From: Asaia krungthepensis NRIC 0535 | GTDB lineage: Bacteria > Pseudomonadota > Alphaproteobacteria > Acetobacterales > Acetobacteraceae | Assembly (NCBI RefSeq): GCF_025995175.1 | Contig: NZ_BAPV01000012.1 | Location: 62,001-126,000 of the forward strand | Direction: 5' to 3' | Length of the DNA: 64,000 bases | Shown here: piece by piece, positions 1 to 7,992 of the stretch | Position numbering within the stretch: position 1 is the first letter of the stretch | Layout: every line of letters starts with the position of its first letter | Notes under the pieces: generated by a model | Told to the model about the DNA's origin: nothing | Database searches by the model: none | Seen by the model: only the letters and a program-made list of their open reading frames with translations | Position numbers and translations under genes: made by a program

Positions 1-285
1 GCCGACGTCAACAGTCTTGTCGGAGCCGCCTTTAGCGGAAGAGCCGGCCTAGTCGCATTGCCTGCAGCGCGACTAGGCCAAAATTTCTTCGATCTCCAAA
101 CGGGATTTGCGGGGCTGCTCGTCCAGAAATTCGTCAATTACCAACTGCGCCTGGCAGTCCTCGGCGATATCTCAGCCGCATGCGCGCGAAGCAGGGCCCT
201 GAGAGACTTCGTGTACGAATCGAATAAAGGGGCGTCGTGCTTGTTTCTGAATGCCTTGGAAGACCTAAGCCAAAAGCTTCCCTAG
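1..285 (+). CDS. DUF4180 family protein, C-terminal part (5' end outside window)
   Basis: The frame is open from base 1 and stops at 285, giving 94 residues without a convincing start, so the gene begins upstream. The visible part matches my memory of the DUF4180 consensus: a phenylalanine pair followed by L-x-T-G-x-A-G, then QKFVNY, a GDIS motif, and ALRDFVYESN near the C-terminus. DUF4180 proteins are about 110-120 residues and have no established function, so only about 20-25 N-terminal residues should be missing. The family call is from motif memory; the truncation is only the window edge. Confidence 0.75.
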   Translation, partial: ADVNSLVGAAFSGRAGLVALPAARLGQNFFDLQTGFAGLLVQKFVNYQLRLAVLGDISAACARSRALRDFVYESNKGASCLFLNALEDLSQKLP

Positions 286-439
286 CAGGCTGAACAAAAT
301 CGAGTCTTTACATCGCGACGGCTTTTGGCTATCAGCAACTCAGTTCACGAGCCCTTTCGCGGCTCGACAATTTTCCCCAGCGCCATGTTTTCAAAGTCGG
401 TCGAAGTGACCTGCTGCTTGGTGTTCGGGTTATCTTCAA

Positions 440-940
440 ATGACAAATATAGATCTACGCGCCGATTGCACGCGGTGCGCTGCCTTGTGCTGTGTTGCTC
501 TGGCTTTTGATAAATCGCGTCTATTCGCTATTAACAAGCCGAGTGGGCAACGATGCCCGAATTTGAATGAGTGCGGTCAGTGTTCAATCCACGCAAACCG
601 CAGGCCTCAAGGCTATCAGGGATGCGTCGACTTTGATTGCTTCGGAGCAGGGCAGCGCGTAACCCAACAATTCTTCGATGGCCTTAATTGGATTGATCAC
701 CCGGCACTCACCGTGCCGATGTCGCAGACCTTTCTTACCCTTTTGCGCGCGCACGAATGCCTTGCGCTTCTTAAAGAAGCACGGCGGCTCGATATGTCAT
801 CGTCGGATCGAGAAACGGCATACGCCCTTCGCATTGCAATCGAACATGCCGGAATATCGGAGAAGAAAATCGATACCCTGCGACGTGAGACCTTTAAATT
901 CTTGAAAACGCTTCGCATCTATTTCGAGACGGATCATTAG
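440..940 (+). CDS. Cysteine-rich protein with the YkgJ-like N-terminal module of some pentapeptide-repeat proteins
   Basis: This 166-residue protein has a cluster of cysteines in its first 70 residues, including CTRCAALCC, CPNLNECGQC and DFDCFGAGQ. That arrangement matches the cysteine module found ahead of pentapeptide repeats in actinobacterial proteins and resembles YkgJ-type metal-binding clusters. The remaining 95 residues look helical and contain no pentapeptide repeats, so this is the stand-alone form. Metal binding is inferred. The ribosome-binding site ahead of the ATG is weak. The gene stands alone after the DUF4180 gene with about 150 bp of spacing. Confidence 0.6.
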   Translation: MTNIDLRADCTRCAALCCVALAFDKSRLFAINKPSGQRCPNLNECGQCSIHANRRPQGYQGCVDFDCFGAGQRVTQQFFDGLNWIDHPALTVPMSQTFLTLLRAHECLALLKEARRLDMSSSDRETAYALRIAIEHAGISEKKIDTLRRETFKFLKTLRIYFETDH

Positions 941-1278
941 TTCGTGATAATTGATGGGTCATATCTTAGTGATAACACGGCCGGCATTCTGTCAAGAACA
1001 GGATAATGATGCTTCAGTACCCGCCCCAACAGGATCTCCGGCTCCATAATTATCCTGACTGGCGAGACCTTAACGTTTTGTCGGCTGTTGTAAATCTTCA
1101 GGGCTGAACGAGCCAGTGGCGCAAAGGCGGACAGCTTCGCCAACGTTCAATTATCGGGGGTGCTGCGGCGCCTCCTTCGGACCAAGTATTCGTCTGAATC
1201 GACGAGGATGGAATTGCGAGATACGATCGCAGCCGGGTCTTTCGAAAAGGTGCCGGCAGCCTTCGCCAAAGCGCGCGA
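941..1278. other. Intergenic stretch, no gene recognised
   Basis: This is the 338 bp between the cysteine-rich gene and the 3' end of the beta-lactamase gene. Short open frames occur on both strands but none has a recognisable protein pattern or a good ribosome-binding site. No tRNA, clear terminator or repeat was seen. Confidence 0.4.
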
Positions 1279-2163
1279 CTACATGGCATTAGCAACGATG
1301 CGCGCGACCTCCGACAAGATGGCTTCCTGTTGCGGAACGGTGCCGCGTGCCCTGCCAAGATAAGCTGCGACAACGATCGGAGGACGGTCAGGAGGGAAAA
1401 GCACACCGATATCATTCGTTGATATTCCATTCCAAGTGCCTGGTTTGTTGGCGATACGCCATCCCTCCGGCAAGCCTGCCCGCAGACGCAGTGCGGCGGC
1501 ATCCCTAGACGCCATCATCCACGCGGTGAGACGACCGCGTGAGGAGGGGGACAGAACGGAACCTAGGATAATCTTCTGCAGTGTGCTAACCATCGCGCGC
1601 GGCGAAGTCGTGTCGTGCGTTTCTCCGGGCTTGACGATATTGAGAGCCAGTTCGGTCTTGTCGATACGGGTCGTGTGATCACCTATTGAGCGCAGATAGG
1701 CGGTCAATGCAGAAGGTCCGCCGAAGCTGGCCATCAGCAGATTTGCCGCGGTGCTGTCGCTGACAATTGCTGCCGCTTCGCAGAGCTGCTCGACTGTCAT
1801 GCCGTCAGCAAGGTGCGGTTTAGTCGCCTTGAAAGGCATGACCAGATCTTTTTCGCCGAAGAAGACTCTTCGGTCCAGCTTCTCTTCTCCGCGATCAACG
1901 CGAGCGAGCGTGAACGCGATAGCCAGAGCCTTGAACGTGCTGCACAGAGCGAAGCGTTCATCGAGACGGTTCCCAAATATCTGACCGGTCGTGGTGTCTA
2001 GGACCGCAACGCCAAGATGACCACCACTGCGGATTTCGAGTTCCCGAAGCCGGTCTTCGACAATGCTTCGGCCGTCATCTGCGCGCGCGCCACGCCCGAA
2101 CAAACAAGGTAATGCAATGAGTAGGGTCAGAAATGTAGTCCGTCGTGTGAACATCTGGGTCAT
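1279..2163 (-). CDS. bla: Class A beta-lactamase with non-standard SDS and KPG motifs
   Basis: This 294-residue serine beta-lactamase would hydrolyse beta-lactams in the periplasm. It has a basic N-terminus with two arginines and a hydrophobic signal segment ending near GARA. The S-x-x-K motif is STFK at residues 75-78, preceded by Cys74. The SDN loop reads SDS at 135-137, and the omega-loop glutamate is Glu171 in ELALN. The conserved K-T/S-G triad reads KPG at 240-242, so the residue that usually contacts the substrate carboxylate is proline. Cys74 occupies the position that is disulfide-bonded in some carbapenemases, but no partner cysteine follows the KPG motif. Length is normal for the family. 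The first ATG was chosen; a second in-frame ATG three codons later is possible. No regulator gene is adjacent. Activity and substrate range are uncertain. Confidence 0.92.
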   Translation of the reverse strand: MTQMFTRRTTFLTLLIALPCLFGRGARADDGRSIVEDRLRELEIRSGGHLGVAVLDTTTGQIFGNRLDERFALCSTFKALAIAFTLARVDRGEEKLDRRVFFGEKDLVMPFKATKPHLADGMTVEQLCEAAAIVSDSTAANLLMASFGGPSALTAYLRSIGDHTTRIDKTELALNIVKPGETHDTTSPRAMVSTLQKIILGSVLSPSSRGRLTAWMMASRDAAALRLRAGLPEGWRIANKPGTWNGISTNDIGVLFPPDRPPIVVAAYLGRARGTVPQQEAILSEVARIVANAM

Positions 2164-2575
2164 TTTTTATTTACTTCAGCCTTATCTTCGAGCTGCTCTT
2201 TTTTGTGACCCATGCATCAGCTTCTGCATCGGGATTGATATTGCTTTTTAGTCCGATTTGTGACCAGGCGCCGGGCAGTCCCGAGGCTAGTCAGTATACT
2301 CACCTAGATTGCCTCCGCCTCTTGATGCACGTCGCGTGTCAGTGATCTGCCAGGACGTGACTTCAAAGAACTTGAGGTTATGAGATATGAAAGCTGCGGT
2401 CATTCACCGCACTTCAAGTGGATGAGAGGGCAGCTTGGGAAGAGCCATTAGAAGTTTCCAATAATGCTGGCTGGCGACCGAGGCAGATGGACGCTACAGC
2501 CGTGATTGAGAAAAGCCATCTGCGGGGCGACGACGGCTACGCTGCTCGTTACTTTCCGACTTTCGGTCTTCTGGA
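2164..2575. other. Intergenic stretch upstream of the beta-lactamase, no complete gene
   Basis: These 412 bp separate the beta-lactamase start from the broken GNAT/VOC gene. A 12-codon frame beginning MKAAVIHR (from 2387) resembles the N-terminus of zinc-type alcohol dehydrogenases and ends at once in a stop, so it may be a relic. A longer plus-strand frame through 3176 covers the GNAT remnant and looks like its shadow. The beta-lactamase promoter should lie here, but I could not assign it. Confidence 0.35.
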
Positions 2576-3011
2576 TCAAGTTCGGGACGACACTTCGAGA
2601 GCATCGTCACCACTGCCGATACTGAATGCTATTTCCTGCCCGAACGACAATTCAAGCGTGTTGCCATCCGGGTCAGAGATATACGTCCATGCGTCTCTTG
2701 CCTGCAAGGAACGCCTGTCGCTCCGCCTCTGCGATAAGACGGGGGCCGATACCTTTTCCAGCGCTGTCCGGATCACCGGCGACACTGAAAATAAGGTGAT
2801 GGTCGTCACTGGGTTCTACAGCAATCAGGCCGAGCACATGCTCGCCATGGCAAGCCAGCAAAACTTCGCCTCGTTTGATGCGAGGCCCATGATCATCCGT
2901 CATCGGCTGGGCTGGGTAGCCCAAGGCCGGAAGCCAGGCAGCATACGCCCTTTGTGTGATCGAATGAACCGTGGCCAAATCCTCCGATCTCGCCGCTCTG
3001 ATCCTGATCAT
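2576..3011 (-). pseudogene. Chimeric remnant: GNAT N-terminal part joined to a VOC/glyoxalase C-terminal end
   Basis: The minus strand begins with ATG at 3011 after a strong GGGAGGGGAG ribosome-binding site. It encodes a GNAT acetyltransferase N-terminus through the acetyl-CoA loop (GKGIGPRLIAEAERQA). The frame stops at 2673 after 112 residues, while GNATs usually run 150-170 residues, so the last strands and the second CoA-contact region are absent. Across the stop, in the +1 frame, the DNA encodes YISDPDGNTLEL, the typical C-terminal metal-ligand segment of VOC (glyoxalase/bleomycin-resistance) proteins, ending at 2576. The two frames meet within about 20 bp near 2675-2695. I read this as a deletion that fused two genes and inactivated both; a short truncated GNAT may still be made. 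Confidence 0.7.
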
Positions 3012-3096
3012 CCGTCTCCCCTCCCGACAACTGTGCAATCCACCCAAGCGAAGCATGCGATGCAAGAGCTCCGCCTAGTGCCGCGCGACACTCGCC

Positions 3097-3516
3097 TCAA
3101 TAAGTGGACGGCTTGTTTTCCGATCGCCATTTCAATTCGGCTGGCGTGCCGGGATGGGGCGGTTTCAGGCCGTTGATCATCCACAGGTCGAAGGGTGTGT
3201 CGTCGATATGGAGTTCCCAACGATAGCCGCGCCCGGCGACATAGGGTTCCAGTACGCGTGCACAGCCGCGAAGGAACTGCTGTTGCATTTCGGGATCGTC
3301 GATCGAGCGCGCGATATGATCGATCGTGACGCGGACAAAATCGTTCGCCACTTCGCCGCCGATGAAAAGGCCGCCCTTCGGGATCGAATGGAAAAAGACA
3401 TTCACATAGAATCTCGGAAGGAAACTCTCGTAGATCGCCGTGATTTTCGCAGCCAGTTCCTGTTTGTCGGATTGAGAAAAAGCAGCTTCAGGATGGTAGA
3501 TTTGCCACATTGGCAT
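3097..3516 (-). CDS. Tautomerase family protein (cis-3-chloroacrylate dehalogenase-like)
   Basis: This 139-residue cytosolic protein begins MPMWQIYHPE, so removal of Met exposes the catalytic Pro1 typical of the tautomerase superfamily. The pattern PRFYVNVFFHSIPKG followed by GGE and RVTIDHIAR fits the longer fused-type tautomerases related to cis-3-chloroacrylic acid dehalogenase. The natural substrate cannot be read from sequence. The start at 3516 is set by AAGGAG eight bases upstream; the open frame extends 30 codons further but lacks such a site and would bury the catalytic proline. It lies 25 bp downstream of the SDR gene on the same strand, so the two are probably co-transcribed and under the HxlR regulator. 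Confidence 0.85.
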   Translation of the reverse strand: MPMWQIYHPEAAFSQSDKQELAAKITAIYESFLPRFYVNVFFHSIPKGGLFIGGEVANDFVRVTIDHIARSIDDPEMQQQFLRGCARVLEPYVAGRGYRWELHIDDTPFDLWMINGLKPPHPGTPAELKWRSENKPSTY

Positions 3517-3541
3517 AATGGTTCTCCTTGAATAAATTGGG

Positions 3542-4363
3542 TTATTCCATAATAGCCGACTGGCTGGCGTAGCGTTGCGCCGGCAGTCCCGTTTGCAGGA
3601 GGCCATGCACCAATTGCTTGCGGGCAGCCTCGAATGCGTCCCAACGATCTGAATCGTGCAGGGTCGGGAACGTCACAGTCTCGCCACGGTCGAGACCTGC
3701 TAAGGCCGTATCGACAAGCATGTCCGCCGACATGAACAAACCGGCCGGGAAGGGTGGCGGGGCCTCGCCAAAAAACTCCGAATACACAGGGCCGGGCATG
3801 ACGACCTGAACTGTTACGCCATGGCCTTCCGCCTCGGCCTGAAGTGCCCGAGAGAAATCGAACACATAAGCCTTCGAGCCGCTGTACGCCCCAGCACCTG
3901 GCACGGCCATGACTGCCACAATCGATCCGATATTGATGATCGTTCCTGCTCCGACTGCGGTAAAGCGTCGGGACGCCGCCAGCGACAGCCTTGTCAATGC
4001 GATAACATTAACCTTTAGCATCGCCTCGACCGCTGACGGATTGATGCTTGTCGCCGGACCCAATGCGCCGGTCCCCGCAACATTGGCGATCAAGCTGAGA
4101 TCAGATGTCGCCTCAACGATCCCCTCGATGCGGCGAAGATCGCTCTCGCACGCGAGATCTGCGGCTACGACCCGCACCTGCCGTCCAAGAGAGCTCGCGA
4201 TTTCCTTGGCGAGAGCCTCCAGCCGGTCGGCGCGACGCGCAACCAGAACCAGATCGAAACCGCGTCGGGCAAGGCGATCGGCATAGGCCGCGCCGATCCC
4301 CGACGATGCGCCCGTTACGATAGCTGTCCTGCGTTCTACCCCATGATTCTGGTGCATCGGCAA
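3542..4363 (-). CDS. SDR family NAD(P)-dependent oxidoreductase
   Basis: This 273-residue classical short-chain dehydrogenase has the TGASSGIG nucleotide-binding loop near residue 17, the NVAG motif, a catalytic serine in INIGSI, and YSGSK carrying the Y-x3-K pair. The C-terminal substrate region is variable, so the oxidised or reduced compound is unknown. It is the first gene of a two-gene unit with the tautomerase and is transcribed away from the HxlR regulator gene. Two CTCT-N7-AGAG dyads lie 25-66 bp upstream of its start. HxlR/SDR pairs often respond to reactive carbonyls or redox stress, which is an inference here. Confidence 0.92.
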   Translation of the reverse strand: MPMHQNHGVERRTAIVTGASSGIGAAYADRLARRGFDLVLVARRADRLEALAKEIASSLGRQVRVVAADLACESDLRRIEGIVEATSDLSLIANVAGTGALGPATSINPSAVEAMLKVNVIALTRLSLAASRRFTAVGAGTIINIGSIVAVMAVPGAGAYSGSKAYVFDFSRALQAEAEGHGVTVQVVMPGPVYSEFFGEAPPPFPAGLFMSADMLVDTALAGLDRGETVTFPTLHDSDRWDAFEAARKQLVHGLLQTGLPAQRYASQSAIME

Positions 4364-4387
4364 TCTCCTTCTTCACGAAGGTCATGT

Positions 4388-4429
4388 AACTCTCATAATA
4401 AGAGTTGGTCAAGCTCTTATCATCAGAGT
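4388..4429. promoter_or_regulatory. Two operator-like dyads (CTCT-N7-AGAG) between SDR and HxlR genes
   Basis: The first dyad is AACTCT-N7-AGAGTT at 4388-4406. The second is GCTCT-N7-AGAGT at 4413-4429. Both share the core CTCT, a 7-bp spacer and AGAG, and their centres are 24 bp apart, roughly two helical turns. HxlR proteins bind such dyads as dimers, so these are probably the sites through which the divergent regulator controls both promoters. Confidence 0.7.
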
Positions 4430-4481
4430 AGAAATCTGCTATCAAGGGGGCCGAGAAAAAGAGCGGAGACGAGAGAAGGCG

Positions 4482-5009
4482 ATGCGCTCCAAAGGGTTTG
4501 AAGGGATGGTGTGCCCCATTGCCGCCGTGATGGGAGCGATCGGAGATCGCTGGGGCATGCTCATCATGCGCGATCTGCTGCTCGGCATTCGCCGGTACGA
4601 CGATCTGCGCCAATCGAGCGGTGTTACAAACGCGACCTTGTCCGATCGCCTGAAATCCCTGGAGGAAAACGGGCTCGTCGAACGACGGCAGTATCAGACG
4701 CGACCCGATCGGTTTGAATATCAGCCGACGGCAAGAGGTCGCGATCTCAGCCTCCTCATGCAGGCCTTGGTCCAGATTGGGGATCAGTGGGAAATGCCCG
4801 GATTTCAAGGGGCGCCTCTAGAGTTCATCGACAGGCGGACGGGCCATGGCGTCAAACTGATGACGGTCGATGAGGAAACCCACGAGGCGCTTGATGCGGC
4901 ACATCTCGGCACGCGCCCAGGTCCCGGTGCCGACGCATTGATGACATGGCGGCTCTCGCGGCGCGTCAGTGGGGTGGGCGAGGGCGCAGACAACAATAAG
5001 CAGGCATGA
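4482..5009 (+). CDS. HxlR family winged-helix transcriptional regulator
   Basis: This 175-residue DNA-binding protein opens with the HxlR signature: a cysteine followed by proline (residues 11-12), then IGDRWGMLIMRDLL, and a wing region around YDDLRQSSGVTNATLSDRL. The N-terminal cysteine is the usual redox or electrophile sensor of the family. The C-terminal 60 residues extend beyond the minimal 110-residue HxlR domain and resemble the extra domain of longer members. It is divergent from the SDR-tautomerase unit, and the two dyads between them are its likely operators. It probably represses both directions until oxidised; that is inference. Confidence 0.9.
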   Translation: MRSKGFEGMVCPIAAVMGAIGDRWGMLIMRDLLLGIRRYDDLRQSSGVTNATLSDRLKSLEENGLVERRQYQTRPDRFEYQPTARGRDLSLLMQALVQIGDQWEMPGFQGAPLEFIDRRTGHGVKLMTVDEETHEALDAAHLGTRPGPGADALMTWRLSRRVSGVGEGADNNKQA

Positions 5010-5016
5010 TCAACAT

Positions 5017-5577
5017 CTATCTGCTGGACCGAGAGCGCCACTCGTCGGCTAAAAGACCATAAATCAGAGAATCGCGAACGCCGATATGCGTCTGCCATTC
5101 GGCCCGCAGATGCCCCTCCAGTTTAAAGCCCAGCGCCGTGAGCAGCGCGATTGAGGGTTGGTTGTCCGGATCGGTATCGGCGAAAATCCGCCGTTGGCCC
5201 TCGGCGAACAATTGGTCAATTAACATGGCGACGGCCTCGCGCGCATATCCATGCCCCTGTGCTTCGCGTGCAAGCAGATAGCCGATCTCGCAAACGCCTT
5301 CGCGTTTCTGGCCAGCAGCGACGAAGCCAACGACAAGTTCGTCACCTGTCCGTGCAATTACCCACGAGCGCCAGCTCGATTGATCGTCACTGGCGAAATA
5401 CTCCCGCAGATCCCCGATATCTTCAAAGGGCGCGCGAGACCACCACCGCATAATGTCTGCATCGGCCATCGTCGAAAACAAGGCTTCCGCGTCGGAAGGA
5501 TCGCGTGCGCGCAATATCAGGCGGTGCGGCCTTGACGTGTCGTCAGCTAAAGTCCGTGTTGCTTTTAGGAACGCCAT
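5017..5577 (-). CDS. GNAT family N-acetyltransferase (RimJ/RimL-like)
   Basis: This 186-residue protein has the Acetyltransf_3 layout: LILRARDPSDAEAL at the N-terminus, then EIGYLLAREAQGHGYAREAV with the CoA pyrophosphate loop, then NQPSIALLTALGFKLEGHLR, and DSLIYGLLADEW at the end. These fit RimJ/RimL-type enzymes that acetylate protein N-termini or small amines; the acceptor is unknown. The start at 5577 is supported by AAAAGGAAAAGAGA directly upstream. The frame runs 19 codons further without a comparable site. It is convergent with the HxlR gene (7 bp apart) and follows the LysR gene on the same strand by 19 bp. Confidence 0.88.
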   Translation of the reverse strand: MAFLKATRTLADDTSRPHRLILRARDPSDAEALFSTMADADIMRWWSRAPFEDIGDLREYFASDDQSSWRSWVIARTGDELVVGFVAAGQKREGVCEIGYLLAREAQGHGYAREAVAMLIDQLFAEGQRRIFADTDPDNQPSIALLTALGFKLEGHLRAEWQTHIGVRDSLIYGLLADEWRSRSSR

Positions 5578-5596
5578 TCTCTTTTCCTTTTTCACT

Positions 5597-6463
5597 TCAG
5601 CGGAAGTGAGTGCATATGTGGTCAGCGAATGCACGCACTCTTGGCACCATGTCCGCTCGATTTGGAAACGTTAGATTGAGCCGCGTCGGGCGGAGCCCCG
5701 CGTGCGGGAGGAGAGGTTCTGCACTGCCAGTCATAACTGCATCCTGGCACAAGCCTTGCGGCAACACAGCAACACCAAAGCCGTTCAACATCAGATCCCG
5801 GGCCAAGGCATGGCTATCGACCTCGATCGCACCGGCAGGTAGGGAAACACCACCAAGCACATGCTTTTCCAGATATCCGCGCAAGACTGGTTGCGGGGAG
5901 ATGAAATCCTCCACCTCGCTGATATTTTCCGGCCGCCCCTTTCGCTTCAGCCACGATGTGCTCGCATAGAAAGCCCATTCGATGTCGAGTAAGCGTCGTT
6001 CGATTGCAGTCTGGGCAGGGTTCGCGCCGACTCTGACCGCAATGTCGATGTTGTCCTCGACAAGGTCCATCACGGCATTTGTCGACATAATCTGGAAGCG
6101 GACTGCCGCGTGGGTCTGCGTGAAGCTGGTGATTGCGCTCGCCAGCAACGCGGTGGGAAAATCCGCCGGGACGGTCAGCCTGATCAGACCGCCCAATACG
6201 CCATCTCCCGCTTGCAGGTCATCAAGCGCCCGGACGAGAAGATCTACTGGACCCGACGCCTTGTCATAGAGGCGCTGCCCCTCGTCCGTCAGGGCAAAGG
6301 AACGGGTCGAGCGCTTGAGCAACCGAACCCCTAACGCTTCTTCGAGCACCCTGACCTGAAGGCTTACCGTCGAACGCGGCATGCCCGTGTACCGCGCCGC
6401 CGCGGTAAACCCGCCAGCACGAACCACTTCGACAAAGCTTTGGATCGGATCAAGTTTCATCAT
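5597..6463 (-). CDS. LysR family transcriptional regulator
   Basis: This 288-residue regulator has the N-terminal winged helix-turn-helix (FVEVVRAGGFTAAARYTGMPRSTVSLQV, about residues 10-37) and a C-terminal periplasmic-binding-like effector domain from about residue 90. It belongs to the large LysR subgroup whose wing contains LLKRSTRSFALTDEG. It is divergent from the cupin gene across 95 bp and lies just upstream of the RimJ-like GNAT. By the usual LysR arrangement it probably controls the cupin gene and itself. The effector is unknown. Confidence 0.93.
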   Translation of the reverse strand: MMKLDPIQSFVEVVRAGGFTAAARYTGMPRSTVSLQVRVLEEALGVRLLKRSTRSFALTDEGQRLYDKASGPVDLLVRALDDLQAGDGVLGGLIRLTVPADFPTALLASAITSFTQTHAAVRFQIMSTNAVMDLVEDNIDIAVRVGANPAQTAIERRLLDIEWAFYASTSWLKRKGRPENISEVEDFISPQPVLRGYLEKHVLGGVSLPAGAIEVDSHALARDLMLNGFGVAVLPQGLCQDAVMTGSAEPLLPHAGLRPTRLNLTFPNRADMVPRVRAFADHICTHFR

Positions 6464-6558
6464 TGTTCAGAATAATAGATGATGATGGCAGAACTTGCCA
6501 GGTAATGGTGCTTACTCTGATGAGGTACAGTCGGTCCGGATAGTAAGGAGACCACATC

Positions 6559-7020
6559 ATGGACATCACCCCTCATCCTGCTGCGCCTGCAAGCGGCGTA
6601 CTCTCCTCCCACGCCACCGTCCGCTTCTCGGGCATCGATGCCGAAATCCTGCTCGGTGGCGAAGCTGCACCCATGACCGTCATGGCAATGACGGTACAAC
6701 CGGATCAGGGCGCGCCGGCGCACATCTCGTTTGAGGAGGACAAGGTCTTCTGCATCAGCGAAGGGCGGTTGCGGTTCCTGATCGACGTGCAAAAGATTGA
6801 AGTAAAGGCGGGAGATCGGCTGTTCGTTGCCAAAGGCGTCACCCATGGCTTTTCCGCGATGGGAGGCGTGGCGCGCTTGATGTTGGTATCGACACCCTCA
6901 CGCCATGACCGCTTTTTCCAGGCCATGGATGCTCTGCCGGTTCCGCATGACCTCAACGACGTCCAGTCCGTCTGCGAAACGTTTGGCCAGGCCATTGTTG
7001 GCCCGGTTGTGTCCTCGTAA
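6559..7020 (+). CDS. Cupin domain-containing protein
   Basis: This 153-residue protein carries a single cupin barrel. The first motif is around GAPAHISFEEDKVFCISEG and the second around AGDRLFVAKGVTHGFSAMG, with histidines and a glutamate suited to bind one metal ion. The pattern resembles small stand-alone cupins next to LysR regulators; enzymatic or sensory function cannot be told apart. AAGGAG sits 10 bases before the ATG, making the start secure. Transcription ends at a long hairpin shared with the convergent hydrolase gene. Confidence 0.85.
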   Translation: MDITPHPAAPASGVLSSHATVRFSGIDAEILLGGEAAPMTVMAMTVQPDQGAPAHISFEEDKVFCISEGRLRFLIDVQKIEVKAGDRLFVAKGVTHGFSAMGGVARLMLVSTPSRHDRFFQAMDALPVPHDLNDVQSVCETFGQAIVGPVVSS

Positions 7021-7036
7021 AGTCTACTGGCACAGG

Positions 7037-7073
7037 GAGTATGAGGGTGACGACCGGCGTCACCCTCATACTC
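7037..7073. terminator. 15-bp perfect hairpin between convergent genes
   Basis: GAGTATGAGGGTGAC at 7037-7051 pairs perfectly with GTCACCCTCATACTC at 7059-7073 around a 7-base loop. It lies between the convergent cupin and hydrolase genes, so it can act in both directions. There is no T-run on either side, so it may be a Rho-assisted or mRNA 3'-stabilising structure instead of a classical intrinsic terminator. Confidence 0.6.
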
Positions 7074-7083
7074 TGCGAAGCCG

Positions 7084-7992
7084 TCAAACTTTTTCAAGCC
7101 GTGATTGGCCTGCCATCACGTTGCAAATCGCGTCGATGATCCGTTCTTCAACTTCGCGCGGCAAATCATGACCCATTCCCTCGATAGGCAGGTAGATCGC
7201 ATTTGGGATCGAGCGCGCCGTGTCCTGACCGCAGGCGGGCGGTATTAATGGATCATCCGTTCCGTGGATGACGACGGTTGGTATCGTGATGTCCGCAAGC
7301 CGTGCCCGCCGGTCTCCAGCCACCGCCATTGCGGCGATCTGCCGCGCGGCCCCGCCCGGATCGTAGCAACGCCTTGCTTCGTCAAGGAGAATGGCGCGAT
7401 GAGCCTCTTCATCGAAAGGATAACCTGTCCCGGCGATCCTCCGCGCGAACGCGAGGCGCACCGCCAGAAAGCCTTCCGGGTCGATCACAGGATCAGGCGC
7501 GGCGCGCATCATCATCGCCATCACATCGGCTTCCGCCTGCGGCAGGGCCGGATTGCCGGTGCTCGACATGATCGACGTCAGCGAAAGGACCCGATCGGCA
7601 TGATCGCTGGCGAGAACCTGCGCGATCATGCCCCCCATCGAGCGCCCGACGACATGCGCCCTGACGATCCCGAGCGCATCGAGGAGGCCGATAGCATCCG
7701 CCGCCATGTCGTCAAGCGTATAGGGCACGTCAGGTCTGCGCCCGGCCATCAGGGCAGCCGCGAGCGCGCCGAAATCCGGCGCGGGCGAAACGCTGAAATG
7801 CGTCGAGCGGCCCGCATCGCGATTGTCGAAGCGGATCACGCGATAGCCTCGCGCGGCCAGCCCCGTACAGAAGGGTTCGGACCAGCGGATCATCTGCGTT
7901 CCGAGCCCCGAAATCAGCAGGACCGGTTCCGCATCGGCATGGCCGAAACTGTCCCAGGCAAGTTCGATGCCATTGGCTTTCACAATATTCAT
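7084..7992 (-). CDS. Alpha/beta hydrolase
   Basis: This 302-residue alpha/beta-fold hydrolase has the oxyanion region around LLISGLGTQM, the nucleophile elbow GRSMGG with the catalytic serine near residue 117, an acid in HGTDDPL, and the catalytic histidine in GMGHDLP near the C-terminus. The family includes esterases, lactonases and similar enzymes, so the substrate is open. It is the last gene of a three-gene operon: its ATG overlaps the stop of the DUF1330 gene by four bases. Confidence 0.9.
   Translation of the reverse strand: MNIVKANGIELAWDSFGHADAEPVLLISGLGTQMIRWSEPFCTGLAARGYRVIRFDNRDAGRSTHFSVSPAPDFGALAAALMAGRRPDVPYTLDDMAADAIGLLDALGIVRAHVVGRSMGGMIAQVLASDHADRVLSLTSIMSSTGNPALPQAEADVMAMMMRAAPDPVIDPEGFLAVRLAFARRIAGTGYPFDEEAHRAILLDEARRCYDPGGAARQIAAMAVAGDRRARLADITIPTVVIHGTDDPLIPPACGQDTARSIPNAIYLPIEGMGHDLPREVEERIIDAICNVMAGQSRLEKV

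Noticed and set aside
2418..3176. A 252-codon plus-strand frame over the GNAT remnant
   Set aside because: It runs antisense to the GNAT/VOC remnant and part of the tautomerase gene, has no recognisable family and no ribosome-binding site.
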